NCBI RefSeq assembly: GCF_900104185.1
Contig: NZ_FNIZ01000021.1
Coordinates: 1-64,000, forward strand
Direction of reading: 5' to 3'
Source: Halobacillus aidingensis
Lineage (GTDB): Bacteria > Bacillota > Bacilli > Bacillales > Halobacillaceae
DNA length: 64,000 nucleotides
Positions 45,731-53,900 of the stretch are shown one piece after another. The position numbers were made by a program, and so were the translations under genes. The notes below the pieces were generated by a model, which was given only the letters and a program-made list of their open reading frames with translations, had not been told where the DNA came from and did not search any database. How positions within the stretch are numbered: position 1 is the first letter of the stretch; every line of letters starts with the position of its first letter.

Positions 45731-46921
45731 ATGAAAAAGAAAGGTTCACCTCTCCGCGAATCAGAAAGGCTCGACTGGATCGATGCGGCCAGGGGGCTTG
45801 CGATTCTTGGAATCTTTATGGTCAATGTGCCCGCTTTCAATGCTCCATATTTTTTGTATGGAGGAGCAGCGGAGTTTTGGCCATCGTCTCTCAGTCATAA
45901 CGTGCAAAATTTTATTGATATTTTTTTCCAAGCAAGTTTCTATACGCTGTTTTCCTTCATGTTTGGATTTGGCATACAAATGATGAAGGACCGTCTCGTT
46001 GAAAAGCAGATTTCATACCAGAGTGTGATTTTCAGGCGTCTCCTTGTACTTACTGGATTCGGTCTCATTCATGCGTTCCTTATCTGGCATGGCGATATTC
46101 TGCTTTCTTACGGCGTGATGGGTTGTGTGCTTTTGGCATTTTTCAATGTGAAAGATAAAACGCTGTTAAGTTGGGCGTTCGGGATGCTTGCTTTCCTTGT
46201 ACTGCCGCTGACTTTTTCACTGTACATGGTCAGAGATCAGGTGCAGGGCATCGTGAACCGGCCGGCGATTCAGGAAGCCCTGGTGAACTATGGAAGCGGA
46301 TCTCTCCTTGATATATGGCGTCAAAACTTAGCGGATTGGGTATATGCCAATCAATGGGGAAACCTTCCATTTCTCGCTTTGAGTTTAATTCCGATGTTTT
46401 TATTCGGCATGTATTTTTGCCGAAAGCAATGGCTTCATAAACCGAATCACCATTTGCGTTCGATTAAAAACGTATGGGTGCTGACAGGTCTATTGTTCCT
46501 CATTTTCAAAGCAGGTCCGCATCTATTCGGAAGCCCGGAATGGTTCCAGCTGGCCCAGGATAGTATCGGTGGTTCAGCGTCCGCTGTTTTTTATGTCTTA
46601 TCTATTACTCTATTGTTCCAGACATCAATTGGTGCCCGTATCGTTTATCCTTTAACATGGGTCGGCCGGATGTCTTTGTCAAATTACATTTTGCAGTCCC
46701 TGATCAGCTTTATCCTTTTTTATTCCGTCGGTTTTGGACTATATGGTGATGTCCCACCGATTGGAAGCTTGCTCATCGTTATGGTTATCTTTACTGGTCA
46801 AGTTTTTGCGAGCAAGGCCTGGTTGAAGAAGTTCCGTTATGGCCCGTTGGAATGGTTATGGCGGACGTTGTCATACGGGAAGAAACAGCCACTGAAAAGA
46901 AAAAGTGAGGCGGCTTCATAA
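45731..46921 (+). CDS. DUF418 family membrane protein
   Basis: A 396-residue membrane protein with about ten hydrophobic segments. The N-terminal RLDWIDAARGLAILGIFMVN is the heparan-acetyltransferase-like opening of YeiB/DUF418 proteins, and the C-terminal GRMSLSNYILQSLISFILFY motif is the DUF418 core. Family members are thought to be acyl- or other group-transfer-related membrane proteins without firm function. GGGGGAA precedes the ATG. It starts a likely three-gene unit with the next two membrane proteins and is divergent from gerPA. Confidence 0.88.
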   Translation: MKKKGSPLRESERLDWIDAARGLAILGIFMVNVPAFNAPYFLYGGAAEFWPSSLSHNVQNFIDIFFQASFYTLFSFMFGFGIQMMKDRLVEKQISYQSVIFRRLLVLTGFGLIHAFLIWHGDILLSYGVMGCVLLAFFNVKDKTLLSWAFGMLAFLVLPLTFSLYMVRDQVQGIVNRPAIQEALVNYGSGSLLDIWRQNLADWVYANQWGNLPFLALSLIPMFLFGMYFCRKQWLHKPNHHLRSIKNVWVLTGLLFLIFKAGPHLFGSPEWFQLAQDSIGGSASAVFYVLSITLLFQTSIGARIVYPLTWVGRMSLSNYILQSLISFILFYSVGFGLYGDVPPIGSLLIVMVIFTGQVFASKAWLKKFRYGPLEWLWRTLSYGKKQPLKRKSEAAS

Positions 46922-46939
46922 GAGAAAGGGGCAGTTGTC

Positions 46940-48139
46940 TTGAATCGTGATCACCTCGTTAAAGAAAGCAAGAAATGGGTAGAAAATGCGATTATCAGTG
47001 AAGGTCAACGCGAGCAGTTGCTGGAACGCTATCCTAAAAAACAAAACAAACCCGTGCTGCTTACTTTTGCAGCTCTTTTCATAGGTCTTGCGTTTTTGAC
47101 TTTCGTCGCATCAAACTGGTCGTATTTGACGGATCTTGGGAGAATGGTGATTCTTCTTGCTTCATTGACGGCCTTTTATTTGAGCGGAGATTGGGTGTAC
47201 AGGAAAAAATCCAAACGTGTCGGCACCAGTCTCATCCTGATTGCCCTTCTGATCTTTGGTTCCAGTATTTTTCTAGTCGGTCAAATGTATCACTATACAT
47301 CGTATAGTGCTTTTCCATTCTTCTTATGGTCGATCGTTGCTTTTGGTTTGTTTCTCATTTTTAAGGACGATTCATTTTTTTACGCGACACTTGTGATTAT
47401 GACGGTCGGACAGCTGTACAGCGGACTTGTTTTTCAACACTTCCACATATGGCTTGCCCTTCTATTCATTCTGGGGTTGGGATGGTTCGTATTGAGTTCA
47501 CGGAAAGTGACTCAATTAGCCGCATTTGGAGTGAGTTATACGCTTCACGCTGTCATTCTTGTCTTTAGTGAAGGAATGCCTTACTATTGGTTGATTGCGT
47601 TTTTCTTACTGCTTTATGTAGTGGAGGATTTCCTCCTTGAAAAAGGGAATGTGCGCGTATTTAAAACGCTTAGCATTTTGTCTGTTTTCACCATGTTGGT
47701 TTTGCAAGTCTTTTTCCTCGGAAACGAATACGTCGGTGAACTGACGGAGACCTCGCTTTATTTCTTCCTTGCCTGGGCCATTCTGTTCTTCTTCTCTGTG
47801 GTAAGGTCTGCCATGAGTTCGACCAACTACTACTGGATCGATTTGCTTTTGTTTGTACCCGTCTTCCGATTTGAATCCGGCGACATGCTTTCCCTCCTCA
47901 TCTTGTTTCTTTATGCACTTCTGTGGTTGATCTCAGGTTACCAGCAGGAAGTGTCAAGGTGGGTCAACAAAGGGACGATCGCTTTTCTTTTGACTACGTT
48001 TATAGCTTATTTTCAGCTCGCCTGGGATTTCATGGATCGTTCATTGTTCTTCTTGATCGGCGGCGCTTTATTGTTTGCGCTCAGTTATTTTCTTGAGAAA
48101 AAACGGCGCACCATCCATAAAGGAGGGGAAGAGAAATGA
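46940..48139 (+). CDS. DUF2157 family membrane protein
   Basis: A 399-residue protein with a short cytosolic N-terminal segment (ESKKWVENAIISEGQREQLLERYPKK) followed by many helices. LLTFAALFIGLAFLTFVASNW near residue 38 is the DUF2157 signature. It uses a TTG start at 46940 preceded by GAAAGGGG. It overlaps the next gene by four bases. DUF2157 proteins with a GDYXXLXY partner are a recurring but uncharacterised pair in bacteria. Confidence 0.85.
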   Translation: MNRDHLVKESKKWVENAIISEGQREQLLERYPKKQNKPVLLTFAALFIGLAFLTFVASNWSYLTDLGRMVILLASLTAFYLSGDWVYRKKSKRVGTSLILIALLIFGSSIFLVGQMYHYTSYSAFPFFLWSIVAFGLFLIFKDDSFFYATLVIMTVGQLYSGLVFQHFHIWLALLFILGLGWFVLSSRKVTQLAAFGVSYTLHAVILVFSEGMPYYWLIAFFLLLYVVEDFLLEKGNVRVFKTLSILSVFTMLVLQVFFLGNEYVGELTETSLYFFLAWAILFFFSVVRSAMSSTNYYWIDLLLFVPVFRFESGDMLSLLILFLYALLWLISGYQQEVSRWVNKGTIAFLLTTFIAYFQLAWDFMDRSLFFLIGGALLFALSYFLEKKRRTIHKGGEEK

Positions 48140-48639
48140 AGCAGCGCTGGTGGTTTTATGGACTTGTCACTCTGCAACTCTTGTTTCTTCTTCTCATGTC
48201 CGCCTCTTACTATGCAATGGATAGCTGGGGACAGACGATTACACTGAAGACGACACCCGTCGACCCGCGTGATCCTTTTTACGGGGATTTTGTCAGGTTG
48301 GACTATGCGATTGAACAAATTCCTGAAGAGAAATGGATGATTGAAGAACCTTTGAATCGAGGAGAAAAAGTGTTTTTGCTGCTCGAAGAGAATGACGAGG
48401 AAATCTATGAGCTTGTAGAAGCTTCTACTTTGTGGCCTGAAACAGAAAGCAATCAAGTGGTTCTTTCTTCTAAATATCAATGGTCTGATCCTTCACTTCA
48501 GCAATATCAAGTGGATATTGGCCTCGGAAGGTATTATATTGAAGAAAACACAGGGACGTTTTGGGAACGGAGAGAAGAGCGGGAGGTGGACATTGTTCTT
48601 GCCCCCTGGAAACAAAAGAAAATCGCTTCTCTTAAATAA
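48136..48639 (+). CDS. GDYXXLXY domain protein
   Basis: A 167-residue protein with one N-terminal membrane anchor (residues 8-28) and an external domain. TTPVDPRDPFYGDFVRLDYAIEQIP contains the family motif (GDFVRLDY here, with F replacing the usual Y at the third position). Coupled with the DUF2157 gene through an ATGA overlap. The function is unknown. A terminator follows. Confidence 0.85.
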   Translation: MKQRWWFYGLVTLQLLFLLLMSASYYAMDSWGQTITLKTTPVDPRDPFYGDFVRLDYAIEQIPEEKWMIEEPLNRGEKVFLLLEENDEEIYELVEASTLWPETESNQVVLSSKYQWSDPSLQQYQVDIGLGRYYIEENTGTFWERREEREVDIVLAPWKQKKIASLK

Positions 48640-48676
48640 CGAAGACGGCAGCCCACTGGGTCTGCCGTCTTTTATC
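48640..48676. terminator. Terminator shared with rocD
   Basis: AAGACGGCAG / CTGCCGTCTT arms (48650-48673) with a T run on the plus side; between convergent genes. Confidence 0.85.
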
Positions 48677-48680
48677 ATAC

Positions 48681-49877
48681 TTAGCTTAAAACTGCTTTAA
48701 TTTGACTGATGGCCCAGTCCAGGTCATCCTGCTCAATAACGAGAGGAGGAGCAAAACGAATCACATTTTCATGTGTTTCTTTACAGAGCAGTCCTTTTTC
48801 TTTTAATTCTTCACAATACTTGCGGGCTGGTTCTGTCATTTCCACACCGATAAAGAGACCTTTTCCGCGCACCTCTTTAATTTTCGGGTTGTTGATCGAT
48901 TTGAGCTCCTGCATCATATAGTTTCCAAGTTCAAGCGACCGTTCTGCCAGTTTTTCTTCTTCAATCACTTCAAGGGAGGCCACTGAAACGGCGCAGGCAA
49001 GTGGGTTACCACCGAAAGTGGAACCATGGGAACCTGGATTGAAGACACCGAGCACTTCCCTGTTTGCAACCACACAGGAGATCGGGAAGACGCCGCCGCC
49101 TAGAGCTTTACCGAGAATGAGCATGTCTGGACTGACATTTTCCCAATCACAAGCAAACATCTTACCACTGCGCCCAAGTCCTGCCTGTATTTCATCAGCA
49201 ATGAACAACACATTGTTTTCTTTACACACATCATAGGCTTCTTTAAGGAAGCCTTCCGGTGGCATAACAATGCCGGCTTCTCCCTGGATTGGCTCAAGCA
49301 TAAACCCGGCTGTATTTTCTGTGATCGCTTCTTTCAGGGCATCAATATCTCCGTATGGGACGAGTTTAATGCCTGGAAGCATTGGTCCGAAGCCGCGTTT
49401 GTATTCTTTTTCAGAAGAAAGGGAAACAGCCGTCATTGTCCGGCCGTGAAAGTTTCCTGTACAAGCGATGATTTCCGCTTGGTCTTCTTCCACTTTTTTA
49501 ACATCATAAGCCCAGCGTCGCGCCGCCTTAATGGCTGTTTCGACCGCCTCAGCCCCTGTGTTCATTGGAAGAGCCATCTCTTTATTCGTCAGCTTACAAA
49601 TTTTTTCATACCAGGGACCAAGTTGGTCGTTATGAAAGGCGCGGGAAGTCAAGGTTACACGGTTCGCCTGATCGGTCAGCGCCTGGATGATTCTTGGGTG
49701 CCGATGCCCCTGATTGACAGCAGAGTAAGCGCTTAACATATCCATATAACGATTTCCCTCAGGATCCTCTACCCATACACCTTCCGCTTTAGCAATGACA
49801 ATCGGAAGTGGATGATAGTTCTTTGCACCATATTCCTGGGTTTGATCAATAATGTTCTGACTACTAATTACAGACAT
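48681..49877 (-). CDS. rocD: Ornithine aminotransferase
   Basis: A 398-residue PLP enzyme of class III aminotransferases that converts ornithine and 2-oxoglutarate to glutamate semialdehyde and glutamate. Seen are [18 protein letters not shown] near residue 106, [14 protein letters not shown], the aspartate in [20 protein letters not shown] and the PLP lysine in [17 protein letters not shown] near 255. N-terminal [21 protein letters not shown] is typical of RocD. AATGGAGG lies upstream of the ATG. No other roc gene is nearby, so arginine catabolism genes must lie elsewhere. The enzyme may also serve proline synthesis as osmolyte in a halophile, which is speculative. Confidence 0.94.
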   Translation of the reverse strand: MSVISSQNIIDQTQEYGAKNYHPLPIVIAKAEGVWVEDPEGNRYMDMLSAYSAVNQGHRHPRIIQALTDQANRVTLTSRAFHNDQLGPWYEKICKLTNKEMALPMNTGAEAVETAIKAARRWAYDVKKVEEDQAEIIACTGNFHGRTMTAVSLSSEKEYKRGFGPMLPGIKLVPYGDIDALKEAITENTAGFMLEPIQGEAGIVMPPEGFLKEAYDVCKENNVLFIADEIQAGLGRSGKMFACDWENVSPDMLILGKALGGGVFPISCVVANREVLGVFNPGSHGSTFGGNPLACAVSVASLEVIEEEKLAERSLELGNYMMQELKSINNPKIKEVRGKGLFIGVEMTEPARKYCEELKEKGLLCKETHENVIRFAPPLVIEQDDLDWAISQIKAVLS

Positions 49878-50038
49878 GCAATCCCTCCATTTTCATTTCA
49901 GTCTTTCATCATTATAACAGGTTTGCTTCTTATTTTCTTATAATTTAGAAAATGAAGCCAACATCAAAATGATAGGAATATGCGCAACAGTCGTGGTATC
50001 ATAACCGTAGATTCATATGAAAAGGAGGATAACAAAAT

Positions 50039-50398
50039 ATGGCGCACTTACATATTACTTCATGGGTCATCGCATTCGTACTTGTCGGTCTTGTAACCAT
50101 GTTTACCCGTAAAGGCAGTGAAAAAGCGGCAAAGATCTCTCACATGATTCTTCGTCTTTTTTATTTGCTTATTCTTTATTCCGGTGGTTCACTTTTTGCA
50201 AGTTACGCCGAATACGGCCCGCTTGTGATCATTAAACTGCTCGTCGGTCTATGGGTCATTGCTTCCATGGAAATGGTAGCCGTTAAATACAAGAAGAAGA
50301 AGCCAACAGGCACCTGGTGGGCTCAGCTTGTCATCGCTGGGATCATCGCCATCGTCCTTGGGTTTGGTTTCTTACCAGCTGGAATTCTGCCAGCATAA
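50039..50398 (+). CDS. yisL: YisL family (UPF0344) membrane protein
   Basis: A 119-residue protein with four hydrophobic segments (about 8-24, 38-55, 63-80 and 94-115). HITSWVIAFVLVGLVTMF and HMILRLFYLLILYSGGSLF are YisL/DUF1516-like. The function is unknown. AAAGGAGGA precedes the ATG. A strong terminator follows. The order gerP ... yisL ... asnO is shared with Bacillus subtilis. Confidence 0.92.
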   Translation: MAHLHITSWVIAFVLVGLVTMFTRKGSEKAAKISHMILRLFYLLILYSGGSLFASYAEYGPLVIIKLLVGLWVIASMEMVAVKYKKKKPTGTWWAQLVIAGIIAIVLGFGFLPAGILPA

Positions 50399-50399
50399 A

Positions 50400-50438
50400 A
50401 ATAAAGCTGCATGCGACGATCGCATGCAGCTTTTTAAT
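50400..50438 (+). terminator. Terminator of yisL
   Basis: AAAGCTGCATGCG / CGCATGCAGCTTT perfect 13-bp arms with a five-base loop and T run. Confidence 0.92.
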
Positions 50439-50501
50439 ATCGAAAAAAAGGGGGCTTTGTTTTTGTGTCTGATGTTCGTCCGTTATTTGGGGGGATAACG
50501 G

Positions 50502-50538
50502 TGATAACTATTATCAATTACAATGATAATCATTCTCA
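50502..50538. promoter_or_regulatory. Two adjacent Fur-box-like palindromes with no gene behind them
   Basis: TGATAAC-T-ATTATCA (50502-50516) and TGATAAT-C-ATTCTCA (50524-50538) both fit the 7-1-7 pattern of Bacillus Fur boxes, with centres 22 bases apart. On either side lie the yisL terminator and repeat copy D, so no gene is found for them to control. Confidence 0.65.
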
Positions 50539-50585
50539 TTATATATGTCAACACTTTTCTCTTACTTTTTTCTCTATTTGAGAAA

Positions 50586-51100
50586 AGCTCCCGATTGTGG
50601 AAGACTCAGTTTCGAGATAACCGGGGTTCGTTTGCCGTATTTGGAGTCAGGGGTGGTTGGGAAGCCACTCGCTTTCCTGTGGGGGAGCGCCGAGCTTCCT
50701 CGGACTTCGTCCTGCGGGATCTCGCCTATCTCCTTTCTCCCACGGGAGTCTCGCAGCTTCCCAACCACCCCATTCATTGTATGTGAGAAACGTACCCTTT
50801 CAACAAGTTGGATTGTCTTCTACTATCCCAATGTTAGAAGCAAAAAGCGCTCTACATCAAGCTTTCATTCTCAAAATAAGTAGTTGCCAAGAAGTGGTTT
50901 CGAGAAAATGATATAGCCAAGGGGCGGAGGGGAATGGCGAGACTCCTGCGGGAAAAAAGGGCATGGTGAGACCCCACAGGACGCAGTCCGAGGAGGCTCA
51001 CCGCGCTCCCGCGGAAAGCGAGTTATTCCCCGCAGCCCCATCCACTCAACAAAAGTCTCGAAACTGAGTCTTACACAATCCTGCCATTATCTTTAATAGT
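50586..51100. repeat. Composite palindromic element, copy D
   Basis: About 515 bases with left end agctcccgattgtggaagac and right end cttacacaatcctgccatta. Here hairpin module 2 (50650-50772) adjoins the left end and module 1 (50922-51045) the right end, the reverse of copies B and C. No nested repeat is present. The open frames in it are products of the palindromes and look non-coding. Confidence 0.85.
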
Positions 51101-51224
51101 ACAGGAGGGTCTCATAAGGGGAACGATGCCATCATATAGTGAGTCATGATGGTTTTTTTATGTAAAAATCCAGCGCTGGAGCGTGACTTGCGCATTTCGT
51201 ACTGAAAAAGGATGGTGAGGCTAG

Positions 51225-53066
51225 ATGTGTGGAATTGTCGGATGGATCGATGCAGCACATAAAACAGAGGAAAAGGCTTCGATATTGGATCGGATGGCAA
51301 CCACGTTGCAGCACCGCGGGCCTGATGATTACCAGAAATGGATCGAGGGTCCGGCTGCGTTCGGTCACCAACGTTTGATTGTTGTAGACCCTGCCGGAGG
51401 TAAACAACCGATGATCCGCAAGGCCAGGGATGAAGAATACATTTTATGCTATAACGGAGAGCTTTACAATACAGATGATGTCAGAGACCAACTGAAGGCA
51501 AAAGGATGGACGTTCCAATCCCATTCAGACACCGAAGTGGTCCTCGTCAGTTACATGGAATGGGGACCCGCATGTGTTGACTATATGAATGGCATCTTTG
51601 CGTTCAGTGTTTGGGAGAAAAAGCGAGAACGGCTTTTTCTAGCCCGTGACCGTTTGGGGGTCAAGCCGCTTTTTTACAGTGACAGAGGGGACGGGGTCAT
51701 GTTTGCCTCTGAAATGAAAGCCTTATTAGCCCATCCTGAGGTTTCATCTGCAGTAGACAGTAATGGTCTCCATGAACTCTTATCTTTGGGGCCGTCGAGA
51801 ACTCCAGGGGAGGGAATTTTTCAGGAAATCAATGAAATTCGCCCTGGTCATCGAGCTGTCTTTGAAAATGGGAAATTAAAGATCGACAGGTATTGGAACG
51901 TAGAGAGTGCTCCACATGAAGATTCATTTGATGAGACGGTTGCGCGCGTACGCGAATTATTTATGGATGCTTCGCAGCGTCAGCTCGTTTCTGACGTGAA
52001 ACTTGGAACATTTTTATCTGGAGGTGTCGATTCTAGTGCCATCACGGCCGTGGCCGCTGAAAAATATAAACAAGATCAATTAGGCGCACTGCAGACGTTT
52101 TCCATCGACTATAAAGACCAAGAGAAATTTTTCAAAAAGAATGCATTTCAACCAGATCGGGATGAGGCGTTCATCAATCTTGTCAGTGCCCAAAATCAAA
52201 CAAAACACTCCGTTATGGAAGCGAGGACGGAGGACCTTGTTTCGCGTTTGAAGCGGGCGGTGGAACTCCGGGATCTGCCCGGAATGGCGGACGTGGATTC
52301 ATCTTTATTGTGGTTTTGTGAGGAAATTAAAAACCATGTGACTGTTGCCCTTTCCGGGGAATGTGCAGATGAAATCTTTGGAGGGTACCCTTGGTTTTAC
52401 CGGAAAGAAGATAAAGAGAGAAAAGGGTTTCCTTGGATTCGCTCTCTCAATGAGAGGGTTAGCCTTGTCCGTCAAGACTTAAAAAGGGATATTGATATTG
52501 AATGGTATATGTTGAAACGATATCAGGAAACCGTTGCAGAAACACCGCTGCTTGCAGGTGAGGATGAAGATAGTAAGAAGCACAGACAAATGTCTTACTT
52601 GAATATGAACTGGTTTATGCAGACCTTGCTGGAGCGGAAAGACCGGATGAGTATGGGGGCGAGTCTTGAGGTACGTGTACCATTCAGCGATCATCGTCTT
52701 GTTGAATATGTATGGAATGTGCCATGGAGCATGAAGTTTCATAATGATCAGGAGAAAGGTCTCCTGCGTCAGGCGTTGCGAGGGATTTTGCCGGATAAAG
52801 TACTCTTCCGGAAAAAGAACCCGTATCCGAAAACCTTCCACCCTGACTATACAAAAGCTGTTTGTATGTGGATGGAAGAGACGCTTGTGGATCCGAATGC
52901 GCCTCTGTTTGATATTTTTGATCGTGATCAAGTGCGGAAATTAAATGATTCGGAAGGGAAGTCGATTGATACGCCTTGGTTCGGTCAGCTTATGACAGGG
53001 CCGCAGCTCATTGCTCATCTTTGCCAGATTGACCACTGGCTCAGAACCTACAAAGTCACCTTCTAA
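51225..53066 (+). CDS. asnO: Glutamine-hydrolysing asparagine synthetase
   Basis: A 613-residue cytosolic enzyme making asparagine from aspartate, glutamine and ATP. The N-terminal glutaminase has catalytic Cys2 directly after Met (MCGIVGWID), HRGPDD near 27, HQRLIVVDP and CYNGELYN. The synthetase half has the PP-loop LGTFLSGGVDSSAITA near residue 260 and ALSGECADEIFGGYPW near 380. Length equals that of the sporulation-associated AsnO of Bacillus subtilis (YisO), and its position after yisL supports that name. The ribosome site is GATGGTGAGG. A terminator follows at once. Confidence 0.93.
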   Translation: MCGIVGWIDAAHKTEEKASILDRMATTLQHRGPDDYQKWIEGPAAFGHQRLIVVDPAGGKQPMIRKARDEEYILCYNGELYNTDDVRDQLKAKGWTFQSHSDTEVVLVSYMEWGPACVDYMNGIFAFSVWEKKRERLFLARDRLGVKPLFYSDRGDGVMFASEMKALLAHPEVSSAVDSNGLHELLSLGPSRTPGEGIFQEINEIRPGHRAVFENGKLKIDRYWNVESAPHEDSFDETVARVRELFMDASQRQLVSDVKLGTFLSGGVDSSAITAVAAEKYKQDQLGALQTFSIDYKDQEKFFKKNAFQPDRDEAFINLVSAQNQTKHSVMEARTEDLVSRLKRAVELRDLPGMADVDSSLLWFCEEIKNHVTVALSGECADEIFGGYPWFYRKEDKERKGFPWIRSLNERVSLVRQDLKRDIDIEWYMLKRYQETVAETPLLAGEDEDSKKHRQMSYLNMNWFMQTLLERKDRMSMGASLEVRVPFSDHRLVEYVWNVPWSMKFHNDQEKGLLRQALRGILPDKVLFRKKNPYPKTFHPDYTKAVCMWMEETLVDPNAPLFDIFDRDQVRKLNDSEGKSIDTPWFGQLMTGPQLIAHLCQIDHWLRTYKVTF

Positions 53067-53067
53067 C

Positions 53068-53099
53068 CAAACCGCCCTCACTCAGGGCGGTTTTTCCAT
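53068..53099 (+). terminator. Terminator of asnO
   Basis: AAACCGCCCT / AGGGCGGTTT arms with a CACTC loop and T run. Confidence 0.9.
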
Positions 53100-53114
53100 T
53101 CTCCGCTCCCACAT

Positions 53115-53741
53115 ATCCTCCCTTTTCTTGAAGACTCAGTTTCGAAATAACCGGGTTTCGTTTGCTTTTTTTGAGCGTCAGGGGTGGTCGGGAAGCTACT
53201 CGCTTTCCTGTGGGGGAGCGCCGAGCTTCCTCGGGCTGCGCCCTGTGGGATCTCGCCTTTCTCCTTCTCCCACGGGAGTCTCGCAGCTTCCCAACCACCC
53301 CATTCCATGTGGAACAGAAACGAACCTCTTTGCCAAGATGAGGAGGTTCACATCATACTCAGAAGTAGACATAAGGAGCTCTATATCAGGCTTTCGGGCT
53401 TTGGATGACTACTTTAGAGAGTAGGATATTATCCATTTAGCTAGAGTACACAAGCAGCGTTTCCAGAAATAGTTTCGAGACACTTACATGGCAAAGGGGC
53501 GGAGGGGAATGGCGAGACTCCTGCGGGAAGAGAGTGCTAGGTGAGACCCCACAGGACGGTGTCCGAGGAGGCTCAAGAGAACAGAGGAAGTTCGATTAAG
53601 ATCGGCACGTCCTGTGCCAACATCGAACGACCCCACCTCGTGTAGGGCCCCGCGAAAAGCGAGTTATTCCCCGTAGCCCCCATCCACTCAACAAAAGTCT
53701 CGAAACTGAGTCTTCAAGAATCCTGTCTTATTATTGAATAA
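53115..53741. repeat. Composite palindromic element, copy E
   Basis: About 627 bases, left end tcctcccttttcttgaagac and right end tcttcaagaatcctgtctta. Module 2 adjoins the left end and module 1 the right end, as in copy D. Module 1 carries an extra insert at 53576-53648 with its own hairpins. Confidence 0.85.
53576..53648. repeat. Insert with nested hairpins inside copy E
   Basis: About 73 bases absent from copies B, C, D and F at the same point. GTTCGAT (53591) pairs with ATCGAAC (53622), and GGCAC (53604) with GTGCC (53614), giving a compact two-level stem. Confidence 0.6.
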
Positions 53742-53822
53742 GGTTAAAACATAGAAATGTGCAGAAAATGTAGATAGTAAGAATGTTCCTATGTAATTTT
53801 GTAGAATATTCAAACATTATTT

Positions 53823-53838
53823 ACTGGTATAGACAACT
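53823..53838. promoter_or_regulatory. NagR (YvoA) dre-type operator upstream of nagE
   Basis: ACTGGTATAGACAACT closely matches the site I know for NagR of Bacillus subtilis (ATTGGTATAGACAACT). The GntR/HutC-type regulator is encoded in the same operon, so this would be feedback control lifted by glucosamine-6-phosphate-type ligands. Confidence 0.8.
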
Positions 53839-53864
53839 ATAAACCGTGGTGATAAGATGACTTC

Positions 53865-53880
53865 AGTAAAACGTTTTCAA
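53865..53880. promoter_or_regulatory. Possible CcpA cre site in nagE leader
   Basis: AGTAAAACGTTTTCAA matches the cre consensus except at two bases of the left half. It lies between the dre site and the ribosome site. Confidence 0.45.
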
Positions 53881-53900
53881 TTTGAAGGAGGCTAGCGACG

